A stretch of DNA of 64,000 nucleotides from Hyphomonas neptunium ATCC 15444 (GTDB lineage: Bacteria; Pseudomonadota; Alphaproteobacteria; Caulobacterales; Hyphomonadaceae), in assembly GCF_000013025.1 (NCBI RefSeq), contig NC_008358.1, positions 1,364,001 through 1,428,000 of the forward strand. The letters are read 5' to 3'. Below the pieces are notes generated by a model. That model was not told where the DNA came from. It did no database searches and saw only the letters and a program-made list of their open reading frames with translations. Every line of letters starts with the position of its first letter. Positions within the stretch are counted from its first letter, which is position 1. This document shows positions 33,975 through 42,401 of this stretch, in pieces. Both the position numbers and the translations under genes were made by a program.

Positions 33975-35102
33975 TCACGGGGTTGGGGCGTCGCCGCGCT
34001 TGACCGCTTCGGCCTCAAGGGCGCGTTCCATGTCGCTGGCAAACCAGGTGTCGGGGTAAGTGACTTCCGGCGCAGGCTGTTGCTCAAGGCCGAAGGGCAG
34101 GGCCACGGCTTCGGGAACCGTTTCATGATCGGCGTAGAGGCGGCTGGAATTATCTTGAGGGAACATCGCGGCGATCAGGAAGCCGATGGCGACGATGGCG
34201 CCGGCATGGACGTTGGATTTGAACATCGCCAGCGCCTTGCCTTCGCCTTTGGTTTTCAGTGTCATCGCCTGCCAGGCGCCGTGGGCGAGGAAGAGGAGCG
34301 CCGTGAGCGCACCGAGCCGCCCGGCGCCCTGGGCGTAGGCGGCAAAGCCGATGAGGGCGGCGGCGCCCATGTGGAAGCCGAAGGAGATCAGCACAGCCCG
34401 CTCGCCGAAGAGGCGCGCGGTGGAGCGGACACCGATCAGGGCGTCGTCTTCCCGGTCCTGAAGGGCATAGATCGTGTCATAAGCGATCGTCCACAGGATG
34501 AGGCCGGCATAGAGGATGTAGACTGGCCCGGTGATGACACTGGCGGTCGCGGCGCCAACGAAGACGCCCCAGTTGAAGGTGAGCCCCAGCCAGGCCTGCG
34601 GCCACCAGGTGACACGCTTGGTGTAAGGGTAGATGGCCACCAGCGGCAGGGCGAGCAGGGCGGCGATCTTTGCGTCCCAGGGCAGGGCGAGCCAGATCAG
34701 GAAGCCGACGGCGAGCTGCGCTAGCAGGAAGATATAGGCCTGTTTCGTCGTGACGGCGCCCGAGGGGATGGGCCGGGCCGCGGTGCGGGCGACCTTGGCG
34801 TCGAAATCCTTGTCGGTGATGTCGTTCCAGGTGCAGCCCGCCCCGCGCATCACGATGGCGCCGATGAGGAAGAGGAGCGTCCAGAGAAGGTCGATCAGGT
34901 AAAGGCCGGTGGTGAGCCGGGCAAAGCCGAGGCCCATCAGGCAGGGCAGGAACAGCAGCCACACGCCGACGGGCCGGTCGAGCCGGGCGAGCATGGCGTA
35001 GGGCTGCCACGCCTTGGGCAGGCCCGCGAGCCAGCCGGGTAGGGCGGAATCGGCGGGGACGGCGAAATTTCCGGGGTTTTCAGGCGGTTGGGGTATGGTC
35101 AT
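33975..35102 (-). CDS. ubiA: 4-hydroxybenzoate polyprenyltransferase
   Basis: A 375-residue membrane enzyme that prenylates 4-hydroxybenzoate in ubiquinone synthesis. The two Asp-rich Mg2+/prenyl-diphosphate motifs are NDITDKDFD (in GCTWNDITDKDFDAKVART) and YDTIYALQDREDD. About eight hydrophobic segments are present. The protein is longer than the usual 290-320 residues because of a roughly 50-residue hydrophilic C-terminal tail that contains no known domain. It is divergent from rsmE over 117 bp. The MFS/LysR insertion lies beyond rsmE and does not affect it. Confidence 0.94.
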   Translation of the reverse strand: MTIPQPPENPGNFAVPADSALPGWLAGLPKAWQPYAMLARLDRPVGVWLLFLPCLMGLGFARLTTGLYLIDLLWTLLFLIGAIVMRGAGCTWNDITDKDFDAKVARTAARPIPSGAVTTKQAYIFLLAQLAVGFLIWLALPWDAKIAALLALPLVAIYPYTKRVTWWPQAWLGLTFNWGVFVGAATASVITGPVYILYAGLILWTIAYDTIYALQDREDDALIGVRSTARLFGERAVLISFGFHMGAAALIGFAAYAQGAGRLGALTALLFLAHGAWQAMTLKTKGEGKALAMFKSNVHAGAIVAIGFLIAAMFPQDNSSRLYADHETVPEAVALPFGLEQQPAPEVTYPDTWFASDMERALEAEAVKRGDAPTP

Positions 35103-35219
35103 AGGAGGATGATATAAGCGATCCCGCAGCCACTCGCACGGGGTGTGATTTCAAAACCACAGGACGTTGCGCAAAGGCCACACCTTAACAGCGGCGGCCT
35201 GGCGGCTTATAGGCCGGAG

Positions 35220-35990
35220 ATGGCTACGATTCCCCGTCTCTTTGTGGATGCGCCGCTGGCGGAAGCTGGCGCAGTTGCACTGGATGACGAGCAGTCGAAC
35301 TATCTGCTGCGGGTTCTGAGGCTGGAGGATGGCGCGTCTGTGCGCCTCTTCAACGGGCGGGACGGGGAGTGGACGGCGACGGTCCATAAGACGTCAGCCA
35401 AGCGCGCGGAAGCAACACCCTCGAGACAAACCCGGACACAACCAGGACAAATCGGGACACGTCTGACCCTCCTGTTTGCGCCGGTGAAGAAGGACCAGAC
35501 CGACCTCATCCTCGAGAAGGCGACCGAGCTGGGCGCCGCCAGGATCCGCCCCGTGCTGACCGAGCGGACCCAGACGCGGACCGTGCGGGCCGACCGGTTC
35601 CGCAAGATTGCGCTGGAGGCGGCTGAGCAGACCGAGCGGCTGGACCTGCCGGAGATCCTCGACCTGGCAAGCCTCGACGCGGCGCTGGACGCGCTGGAGC
35701 CGGGCACGGCGGTGATCTTCTGCGATGAGGCGGGCGACGAGGCCGAGGCGCCCTGGGGCGGGCAGGCAGGCCGGGCGCGGCCGATGCTGGAGGTATTGGA
35801 GGAGCTGAAGGGCCGATCCGCCGCAATCCTGACAGGGCCGGAGGGCGGCTTCACCCCGGCCGAGCGCGCGTTCCTGCGCGGGCGGGCGGAGACCTGGCCG
35901 GTGAGCCTTGGGCCGCGCATCCTGCGAGCGGAGACGGCGGCGATTTCAGCGATGACGCTGTGGCAGGCGGTGTGTGGAGATTGGGGCTAG
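35220..35990 (+). CDS. rsmE: 16S rRNA m3U1498 methyltransferase with in-frame repeat insertion
   Basis: A 256-residue SPOUT methyltransferase that methylates U1498 of 16S rRNA. An N-terminal PUA-like domain spans about residues 1-65. The SPOUT domain runs from about 82 and includes KKDQTDLILEKATELGAARIRPV, ILTGPEGGFTPAERAF and the C-terminal LGPRILRAETAAISAM. The stretch RQTRTQPGQIGTR (residues about 68-81), exactly between the two domains, is coded by four GGACA-type repeat units. The ATG at 35220 was chosen because family similarity starts at ATIPRLFVD. The last 24 bp and the stop codon are duplicated near 39.3 kb. Confidence 0.94.
   Translation: MATIPRLFVDAPLAEAGAVALDDEQSNYLLRVLRLEDGASVRLFNGRDGEWTATVHKTSAKRAEATPSRQTRTQPGQIGTRLTLLFAPVKKDQTDLILEKATELGAARIRPVLTERTQTRTVRADRFRKIALEAAEQTERLDLPEILDLASLDAALDALEPGTAVIFCDEAGDEAEAPWGGQAGRARPMLEVLEELKGRSAAILTGPEGGFTPAERAFLRGRAETWPVSLGPRILRAETAAISAMTLWQAVCGDWG
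35421..35462 (+). repeat. 10-bp GGACA repeat tract inside rsmE (locus D)
   Basis: The GACA cores begin at 35425, 35435, 35446 and 35456, so the steps are 10, 11 and 10 bp. The unit ACAAATCGGG is identical to a unit in loci A and B. The tract is in frame and adds about 13 residues between the PUA and SPOUT domains. Confidence 0.85.
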
Positions 35991-35992
35991 GC
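35965..35992 (+). repeat. Left copy of 28-bp direct repeat (rsmE 3' end)
   Basis: Matches 39285-39312 at 26 of 28 positions. The shared core is TGTGTGG(A/G)GATTGGGGCTAG followed by GC. In this copy the TAG is the rsmE stop codon. Confidence 0.9.
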
Positions 35993-36057
35993 GGGTAGGC
36001 AGACACCGGCCCGCCACCCTTGAAGTGGCGCAGGATGGCGGGAGTTGGTGATCTCAA

Positions 36058-37248
36058 TCAGGTGTCGGATGTATTGAACGTGGCGGCGGGGGCGGCCGCC
36101 AGCTGGTCGCCGTCTGACCGCAACAGCAGTACCGCAACCAGACCCAGACCCGCGGTAACGGCGCCGGCGATTGAGACGGCGGGATAGCCGAGGCCGCCGG
36201 CAATCACTGCGCCGCCTAAAGCTGCGCCAATGGCGTTCCCCAGATTGAACGCGCCGATGTTCACAGCCGAGGCGAGATTTGGCGCATCACCTGCAGCGTT
36301 CATGACGCGAACCTGCAGAGGTGGAACAAGAGCGAAGCTGGCAACACCCCAAAGGAAGATGACCGGCGCTGCCAGAATTTTGAATGGCATCAGGAAGGCA
36401 AAGGCAACGAGGACAAGCGTCAGGCCAGCCAGGGTAAAAATCAGTGTACGGTCTACGGAGCGATCTGCATACCTGCCCCCAAGCCAGTTGCCCACGGTGA
36501 GCCCGACGCCATAGGTGACGAGCATCGCCGTGACGAACTCGACATTGGCGCCCGTTTCACTGTGGAGGATGGGGGCGATGTAGGTGAAGACCGTGAACAT
36601 TGCGCTCGACCCGAGAGCGGTGAGCCCCAGCGCGGCGAGGACGTGTTTGCGAGTGAGCACTTTCAATTCGTCGAGCGGGTTTCCATTGGTCGGGGCGGGC
36701 TGGTCCGGCAAAGTGAAACGCAGGGCAACCATTGTGAGGACACCCAGCCCGGCGATACCCCAGAAAGCCGAGCGCCAGCCGGCCTGGTCGCCAACCCAGG
36801 TTGCAAGCGGCACGCCCACGACGTTGGCAATTGTCAGGCCCATGAACATGGCGGCTACGGCGCCCGCACTGCGGTTTGCGGGCACGACACTGGCCGCAAC
36901 AATCGCCCCGACACCAAAGAAGGCGCCGTGATTGAGCGAGGTGATGATGCGCGCGGCGAGCAGCATACCGTAACCGTTTGAGACTGCAGCCAGGAGGTTT
37001 CCGACTGTAAAGATGGCAGCGAGGCCGATGAGCAGGGTGCGCCGGCGTATCCGGCCTGTGGTGAGCGTCATCAGCGGGGCGCCGAGCAGGACGCCGAGCG
37101 CATAGGCGCTGATCAGCAGGCCGGCAGTGGGGATGGACACACCGAGATCGGCGGCAATCACGGGCAACAGGCCCATTGGCGCAAACTCGGTGACGCCTAT
37201 ACCGAAGGCGCCCGCGGCAAGCGCGAGAAGAGGAGGATTGATTTTCAT
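36058..37248 (-). CDS. MFS efflux transporter (AraJ-like)
   Basis: A 396-residue inner-membrane transporter with twelve hydrophobic segments, of the DHA1 drug and sugar efflux branch. Family blocks are ITEFAPMGLLPVIA, written here as TEFAPMGLLPVIAADLG, and the helix 2-3 loop GRIRRRTLLIGLAA, with AARIITSLNHGAFFGVGA in helix 4. It is co-oriented with the aldo-keto reductase gene 14 bp away, so the two form an operon. The substrate is unknown; the pairing with a reductase suggests small-molecule detoxification. Confidence 0.9.
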   Translation of the reverse strand: MKINPPLLALAAGAFGIGVTEFAPMGLLPVIAADLGVSIPTAGLLISAYALGVLLGAPLMTLTTGRIRRRTLLIGLAAIFTVGNLLAAVSNGYGMLLAARIITSLNHGAFFGVGAIVAASVVPANRSAGAVAAMFMGLTIANVVGVPLATWVGDQAGWRSAFWGIAGLGVLTMVALRFTLPDQPAPTNGNPLDELKVLTRKHVLAALGLTALGSSAMFTVFTYIAPILHSETGANVEFVTAMLVTYGVGLTVGNWLGGRYADRSVDRTLIFTLAGLTLVLVAFAFLMPFKILAAPVIFLWGVASFALVPPLQVRVMNAAGDAPNLASAVNIGAFNLGNAIGAALGGAVIAGGLGYPAVSIAGAVTAGLGLVAVLLLRSDGDQLAAAPAATFNTSDT

Positions 37249-37262
37249 GGATAACTCTTCGA

Positions 37263-38297
37263 TCAGAGAAGTGGCGGGTTCAGGCGGGCGAACCCTTCCT
37301 GATAGTGATAGGGGGCATACGGATAAGGGGGCATCAATTTGCTTGCGGCGTTGAGCCGTGCCATCTGATCCGGCGTCAACGTCCAGCCCACAGCCCCCAG
37401 ATTCTGGAGGAGCTGTTCCTCATTGCGCGCGCCGATGATCACGGAGGATACCGTTGGGCGCTGCAACAGCCAGTTGAGGGCGATCTGGGGAACGGCCTTG
37501 CCGGTCTCTGCGGCAATCTCATCCAGCGCATCAACCACGCGGTAAAGGTGGTCTTCAGCGACCGGCGGGGCGAACTGTTCTGTCTCATGCAGCCGGCTTC
37601 CGGCGGGCGGCGGGCTTCCGCGGCGGATCTTGCCCGTGAGCCGGCCCCAGCCCAGCGGGCTCCACACCAGCGCGCCTACGCCCTGGTCGGCAGCGAGCGG
37701 CATGAGGCCAGCCTCATAATCGCGGCCGATCAGGGAGTAGTACACCTGATGCGCAACAAAGCGCGGCCAGCCATGCTGGTCAGCTGCGGCGAGGGCTTTC
37801 ATTAGCTGCCAGCCAGGATAATTGGAAACTCCCACATGCCGGACTTTCCCGGCCTGCACCAGCATGGAAAGTGTCGACAGCAATTCCTCAACCGGTGTGG
37901 ACGCGTCCAGCGCGTGAAGCTGTAATATATCGATATAATCCGTATCGAGACGGCAAAGCGCCTCATCTACCGATCGAAGCAGTCTGCTGCGAGAGACGCC
38001 CCAGTCATCCGGGCCATCGCCTATCGGCAGGCCCGTCTTGGTGGAGATGAGAACCTTGTCGCGCTTCCCCCGGATTGCCGCACCGAGAACTTCCTCCGAT
38101 GCGCCATCTGAATAGACGTCTGCCGTATCAAACAGGTTGACCCCGGCATCGAGGCAGATGTCCACCAAGCGGCGTGCGGCGTCAGTGTCGTTGGTTCCCC
38201 AAGCGCCGAACAGGGGGCCTTTCCCCCCGAAAGTGCCTGCGCCAAAACTCAGTGCCGGAACCCGGAGCCCGGACGCGCCCAATTGTCTGAAGTCCAT
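37263..38297 (-). CDS. Aldo/keto reductase
   Basis: A 344-residue NADPH-dependent oxidoreductase with an (alpha/beta)8 barrel. The catalytic tetrad is visible: Asp and Tyr in NLFDTADVYSDG, Lys in ISTKTGLP and His in ILQLHALD. The C-terminal coenzyme segment is SSVIIGARNEEQL. I chose the ATG at 38297; the longer frame upstream is not conserved. It is the first gene of the operon with the MFS gene, divergent from LysR over 86 bp, so LysR probably controls it. Confidence 0.93.
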   Translation of the reverse strand: MDFRQLGASGLRVPALSFGAGTFGGKGPLFGAWGTNDTDAARRLVDICLDAGVNLFDTADVYSDGASEEVLGAAIRGKRDKVLISTKTGLPIGDGPDDWGVSRSRLLRSVDEALCRLDTDYIDILQLHALDASTPVEELLSTLSMLVQAGKVRHVGVSNYPGWQLMKALAAADQHGWPRFVAHQVYYSLIGRDYEAGLMPLAADQGVGALVWSPLGWGRLTGKIRRGSPPPAGSRLHETEQFAPPVAEDHLYRVVDALDEIAAETGKAVPQIALNWLLQRPTVSSVIIGARNEEQLLQNLGAVGWTLTPDQMARLNAASKLMPPYPYAPYHYQEGFARLNPPLL

Positions 38298-38383
38298 GTT
38301 GATGCCTTTTGAATTGCGTTGGGCGCAAAGATAGACGAGGGAAAATACTATTTTAGGTGCTCTGGATGCGAAGGACCTTTGAT

Positions 38384-39286
38384 ATGGACGCAAAGACGGG
38401 TTCCGCCAGCGACCGGGCCCGGGCGCTGGAAGTATTCGCTGCCATCGCTTCGGAGGGCAGCTTCTCGGCGGCGGGCAGGCGGCTGGATCTCAGCGCTTCG
38501 GCCATCAGCCGGACAGTCGACCGGATTGAGGAAAGGCTCGGCGTGCGGCTCATTCTGCGTTCAACGCGGGCTCTGACGCTGACGGCGGAGGGGCAGGCCT
38601 ATCTGAGCGCGGCAAGGCGGATACTCACCGACCTTGATGAGGCCGAACAGTCCATCGCCGACCAGGGCGCGCCGCGCGGGCGATTGCGTGTCAGCGCGGC
38701 GCTGGCGCATGGGCGGCTATGCATTGTGCCCCTGCTGGGACAGTTTTCTGTGTTGTATCCGCACATCCTCGTGGACATCAGCCTGACGGACAATGTTGTT
38801 GATATTGCCGCGGGCGAAACGGATGTGGCGATCCGGTTTGGTCCGTTAGCGGACAGTCCACTCATGGCGCGGAAGCTGGGAGAAAGCGGGCGGGTGATCG
38901 TAGCCTCGCCGGATTATATTGCCCGGAACGGCGCGCCCGAAATGCCTGAAGACCTTTACCGGCACAATTGCCTGAGTTTCAATTTCAGGCGGGCTGAGCC
39001 GGTCTGGCCCTTCCGCAAGGATGGCCGGGACTATGCGCTGAACGTGCGGGGCAGCATCGAGGCCAATAACGGGGAAACGCTGGGCCAGCTCGCCGCCGAT
39101 GGCATCGGTATTGCGCGCGTTGGTACTTTCAGCGTTGCTGCGGATATGGCGGCCGGAACGCTCGTTCCACTGCTGGAAGGGTATAATCCCGGGGACATTG
39201 AAGAAATTCATGCCGTTTTCGCTGGCGGGCCGAACACACCGGCGCGTGTAAGGGCATTTGTGGAGTTCCTGGCGGAACATCTTTAG
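38384..39286 (+). CDS. LysR-family transcriptional regulator (DHA-module regulator)
   Basis: A 300-residue regulator. The DNA-binding helix-turn-helix is GSFSAAGRRLDLSASAISRTVDRIEERLG (about residues 25-53). The effector domain begins at about residue 95. I chose the ATG at 38384 with AAGGA about nine bases upstream. It is divergent from the aldo-keto reductase and MFS pair, the usual layout of an autoregulated LysR switch. Its TAG lies in the left edge of the right direct repeat. Confidence 0.92.
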   Translation: MDAKTGSASDRARALEVFAAIASEGSFSAAGRRLDLSASAISRTVDRIEERLGVRLILRSTRALTLTAEGQAYLSAARRILTDLDEAEQSIADQGAPRGRLRVSAALAHGRLCIVPLLGQFSVLYPHILVDISLTDNVVDIAAGETDVAIRFGPLADSPLMARKLGESGRVIVASPDYIARNGAPEMPEDLYRHNCLSFNFRRAEPVWPFRKDGRDYALNVRGSIEANNGETLGQLAADGIGIARVGTFSVAADMAAGTLVPLLEGYNPGDIEEIHAVFAGGPNTPARVRAFVEFLAEHL

Positions 39287-39312
39287 GCTGTGTGTGGGGA
39301 TTGGGGCTAGGC
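39285..39312. repeat. Right copy of 28-bp direct repeat
   Basis: Matches 35965-35992 at 26 of 28 positions. Its CTAG, read on the minus strand, is the stop codon of the RibD-like gene. The first three repeat positions overlap the LysR stop. Confidence 0.9.
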
Positions 39313-39837
39313 CGGAACGTAGGTGAGGCGGATAACTTCGGGGCCGATGCGGTCTGTCGCTGTGAGGCGGAGGCGCGGGCGGGGGCCGGCGAAGTAGGGT
39401 GTTCCTTGGCCGAGCACGACAGGGTGGAGGTAGATCCGGTATTCGTCGATGAGGCCGCGTTCCGTGAGGCTGTGGGCGAGCTGCGGGCCTGAGACTTCCA
39501 TATATCCGTCCAGCCGGGATTTGAGGTCTCGCACGGTCCCCTCGAGATTGTCAGAAACGAGTGTGGCGTTCGGGCCGACCGATTTCAATGTTCCGGACAC
39601 GACCCATTTCGGCTGTTTGCGCCAGACCTGCGCATATTCGTGCTCGGGAGCGTCCCATCCGGGCTGTTCCTCATCCCAATAGCGCATGACTTCATACATG
39701 GTGCGGCCGTAGATCGTGCCCGCCGAAGCGCGCACATCTTCGATGAAATGGCGGAAAAGCTCGGCATCCGGCGCAAAGGCCATGTGGTCGACATAGCCGT
39801 CCAGAGACTGGTTGAGGGCGTAGATGAGCTTGGCCAT
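39307..39837 (-). CDS. Dihydrofolate reductase / RibD C-terminal family protein
   Basis: A 176-residue protein with the small RibD_C/DHFR-like fold. Typical blocks are KLIYALNQSLDGYVD, TIYGRTMYEVMRYW and the C-terminal PVVLGQGTPYFAG. It probably reduces a small substrate with NAD(P)H; the true substrate is unknown, and the protein is not a classical dihydrofolate reductase. The stop codon lies in the right direct repeat, which places the gene convergent with rsmE before the insertion. Confidence 0.88.
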   Translation of the reverse strand: MAKLIYALNQSLDGYVDHMAFAPDAELFRHFIEDVRASAGTIYGRTMYEVMRYWDEEQPGWDAPEHEYAQVWRKQPKWVVSGTLKSVGPNATLVSDNLEGTVRDLKSRLDGYMEVSGPQLAHSLTERGLIDEYRIYLHPVVLGQGTPYFAGPRPRLRLTATDRIGPEVIRLTYVPA

Positions 39838-40173
39838 GTGGGGTATCTTTGGACGGTGTGTGTTTCTGCGACTTATCGAAGGGGGGGAGGATTGGAGGTA
39901 TCGCTTCGCTCAACCAATCCTATAGCTCTTGCTGGTGTAAACAAGGACGCTCCTTATAGACCGGCAACCTGAGCGCGCTGTCAGCTTTCGCCGCCGGAGC
40001 CCCGTTGAAACCGACATGTCTTACGGGATTTCCACAGGGAAGGGCGCCGCAGATACGCGCCCATATGAGGAAATAATGACGCGTCTGTTCAAGAATTTGC
40101 ATTGCCCCGTTGGCGTTGCCCCATTTCGGCCTTATCTCCCCAGCCGGACAAACTGTTTCAGGAGCGCGCCGCG
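39838..40173. other. Gene-free interval upstream of gshA
   Basis: 336 bp without a supported gene. It holds a perfect 8-bp inverted repeat AGGATTGG / CCAATCCT (39888-39895 and 39914-39921) whose loop contains CGCTTCGCT, the complement of the AGCGAAGCG core of the REP-like element near 1.16 kb. Promoters for the divergent RibD-like gene and gshA must lie here; I cannot place them. Confidence 0.5.
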
Positions 40174-41550
40174 ATGACTACGCCAACGAGCGACATCGAC
40201 GAAGCCTCGCCGCGAATCTCCGGCAAGCACGAACTGGTCGAGTATCTGGAAGGGGGCTCAAAGCCCGCCAGCGACTGGGCCATTGGCACCGAACACGAGA
40301 AGTTCGGCTTCATCTGGGACGGCCTCAAGCCGCTTCCCTATGAGGGGCCGGCCTCGATTCTGGCGATGCTGGAGGGGTTGCGCGACCGGTTTGCCTGGGA
40401 GCCCATTCTTGAGGGCGGCTATCTGATCGGCCTGAAGAAGGACGGCGCCAGCGTCAGCCTTGAGCCTGGCGGGCAGTTTGAGCTGTCCGGCGCGCCGCTG
40501 AAATCCATCCATGAGACCTGCGTGGAAGTGGGCCGCCACCTGACCGAGGTGCGCGAGATTGCCGAGCCGCTGGGCATCGGGTTCATCGGTCTGGGCGCCA
40601 GCCCGATCTGGAGCATGGCCGACACGCCGGTGATGCCCAAGGGCCGCTACAAGATCATGACCGCCTATATGGACAAGGTGGGGCGCCTTGGCCGGCAGAT
40701 GATGTTCCGCACGTCTACCGTGCAGGCAAACCTCGATTTCGGCTCGGAAGCCGACATGGTGCAGAAATTCCGCGTGTCGCTGGCGTTGCAGCCGCTGGGC
40801 ACGGCGCTGTTTGCCAACTCGCCCTTCCTGGAAGGCCGCCCGAACGGGTTCCTCTCCTATCGCTCGCATATCTGGACCGACCTTGACCCCGACCGGACGG
40901 GCATGTTGCCCTTCGTGTTCGAGGACGGGTTCGGCTTTGAGCGCTATGTCGATTACGCACTGGATGTGCCGATGTATTTCGTGCGCCGGGGCGGGAAATA
41001 TCTTGACGCTTCGGGCCTGAGCTTCCGGGATTTCATGGAGGGCAAACTGCCCATCCTGCCGGGTGAGCGGCCGGCGATGGACGATTTTGTCGATCACCTC
41101 TCGACGATTTTCCCGGAAGTGCGCCTGAAGCGCTTCCTGGAAATGCGCGGCTCTGATTCCGGGCCGTGGGACCGGCTGTGCGCGTTCTCGGCGTTCTGGA
41201 CCGGGATTTTCTATTCCCAGTCTTCGCTGGATGCGGCTTGGGATCTGGTGAAGGGCTGGAGCGCGGCAGAGCGCGAAGCGATGCGCCAGTCAGTGCGCAC
41301 GCTGGGCCTCAGGACGCCGATCCCTGGCGGGCGGACGATGCAGGACCTTGCCAAGGACGTGCTGGCGATCAGCCGGGCGGGCCTGAAGGGGCGCGTGATT
41401 TCGTCGGCGGGCGACGATGAGACGGGCTTCCTGACCGAAATGGACCAGATTGCCACCTCCGGCGTCACACCGGCGGAGCGCCTGTTGCAGCGCTATTACG
41501 GGCCGTGGGACCGGGATGTGCGCAAGGTGTTTGCCGAAGAGGCGTATTGA
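40174..41550 (+). CDS. gshA: Glutamate-cysteine ligase (plant/alphaproteobacterial type)
   Basis: A 458-residue enzyme that joins L-glutamate and L-cysteine to gamma-glutamylcysteine, the first step of glutathione synthesis. Family blocks are IGTEHEKFGF, VSLEPGGQFELSGAPL, GASPIWS and FRTSTVQANLDFGSE; C-terminal GRVISSAGDDETGFL is less constrained. I chose the ATG at 40174 with AGGAG upstream; the open frame before it is unconserved. It fits with the glutathione-linked MAPEG and glutaredoxin genes elsewhere in the window. Confidence 0.95.
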   Translation: MTTPTSDIDEASPRISGKHELVEYLEGGSKPASDWAIGTEHEKFGFIWDGLKPLPYEGPASILAMLEGLRDRFAWEPILEGGYLIGLKKDGASVSLEPGGQFELSGAPLKSIHETCVEVGRHLTEVREIAEPLGIGFIGLGASPIWSMADTPVMPKGRYKIMTAYMDKVGRLGRQMMFRTSTVQANLDFGSEADMVQKFRVSLALQPLGTALFANSPFLEGRPNGFLSYRSHIWTDLDPDRTGMLPFVFEDGFGFERYVDYALDVPMYFVRRGGKYLDASGLSFRDFMEGKLPILPGERPAMDDFVDHLSTIFPEVRLKRFLEMRGSDSGPWDRLCAFSAFWTGIFYSQSSLDAAWDLVKGWSAAEREAMRQSVRTLGLRTPIPGGRTMQDLAKDVLAISRAGLKGRVISSAGDDETGFLTEMDQIATSGVTPAERLLQRYYGPWDRDVRKVFAEEAY

Positions 41551-41588
41551 GGCTGGCGCGGGCATCTCGCCCTCGCTAGCGTGACGCC

Positions 41589-42263
41589 ATGTGCGGACGA
41601 TTTTTCCGGGAAGGCGTGACCTGGGGCGAGTATTATACCTGGCTCAACATCATGGAAATTCAGGGTGTGGAGCCGCCCGAAGCCCACTGGAATGTTGCGC
41701 CGACGACGATCCAGCCGATCATTCGCCTGAACCATGACAAGTCTGCGCGCGAGATGGCGCCCGCCCGGTGGGGGCTGGTGCCGAGCTGGTGGACCAAGCC
41801 GCTTAAAGAGTGGCGGGCCCTTTCGATCAATGCGCGGGCTGAAGAGGTGGCGGAGAAGCCGACCTTTCGCGGTGCTTACCGGCACAAGCGCTGCCTGGTG
41901 CCGGTGTCGGGCTATTATGAATGGTCGGTGCAGGGGAAGAGTAAGACGCCGTTTGCGTTCCGCCTGCGCAACCGGCGGCTGTTCTGCCTGGCGGGTCTCT
42001 GGGACGCGGCGCTGATCGATGGCTCGGAAATCCAGAGCTTCACGATCCTCACTACCAAGCCCAATGACTTCACGGCTGGCATTCATGACCGGATGCCGGT
42101 GATCCTGCGGCCGGAAGATTATGACCGGTGGCTGGACCCGGCCTCGGGCGATCCGTCCGGCCTGTTCGAGCCCTTTCCCAACGAGGATATGGATGCCTGG
42201 CCGATTGGGCCGGCGGTGGGCAAGGTCAGCAATAATTACCCCGGATTGCTCGACGAGGTGTGA
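41589..42263 (+). CDS. SRAP (YedK/HMCES) abasic-site protein
   Basis: A 224-residue SOS-response-associated peptidase-family protein that would crosslink to abasic sites in single-stranded DNA. The catalytic Cys2 follows the initiator Met (MCGRF); the other active-site residues are Asn in INARAE, Glu in SGYYEW and His in GIHDRMPVIL. Because Cys2 must be exposed, the start at 41589 is firm. It stands alone, 38 bp after gshA. Confidence 0.94.
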   Translation: MCGRFFREGVTWGEYYTWLNIMEIQGVEPPEAHWNVAPTTIQPIIRLNHDKSAREMAPARWGLVPSWWTKPLKEWRALSINARAEEVAEKPTFRGAYRHKRCLVPVSGYYEWSVQGKSKTPFAFRLRNRRLFCLAGLWDAALIDGSEIQSFTILTTKPNDFTAGIHDRMPVILRPEDYDRWLDPASGDPSGLFEPFPNEDMDAWPIGPAVGKVSNNYPGLLDEV

Positions 42264-42401
42264 GGCATTGCCCCTGAAGCGCCGGGGCGGGGCATGACCG
42301 CATTGCCGGCGCCGCTGGCCTAACGGCAGAAACTGCCTTGAGCGCCCGCCCTCCCCGTGGTCAAACCTTTGACATAATTCAGCGCGCTGGGGAGCATTTA
42401 C

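Larger units (their letters stand above)
35993..39284. other. Putative inserted module (MFS, aldo-keto reductase, LysR)
   Basis: A 3.3-kb segment lies between two near-identical 28-bp direct repeats and contains three genes that read as a detox or efflux unit with its own regulator. No transposase or integrase is encoded inside. The direct repeats and the intact genes on both sides suggest insertion into an ancestral rsmE/RibD-like convergent junction. Gene functions are assigned in the entries below. Confidence 0.55.

Noticed and set aside
40102-40173. N-terminal extension of gshA from 40102
   Set aside because: The extra 24 residues are unconserved, and AGGAG lies before the ATG at 40174.
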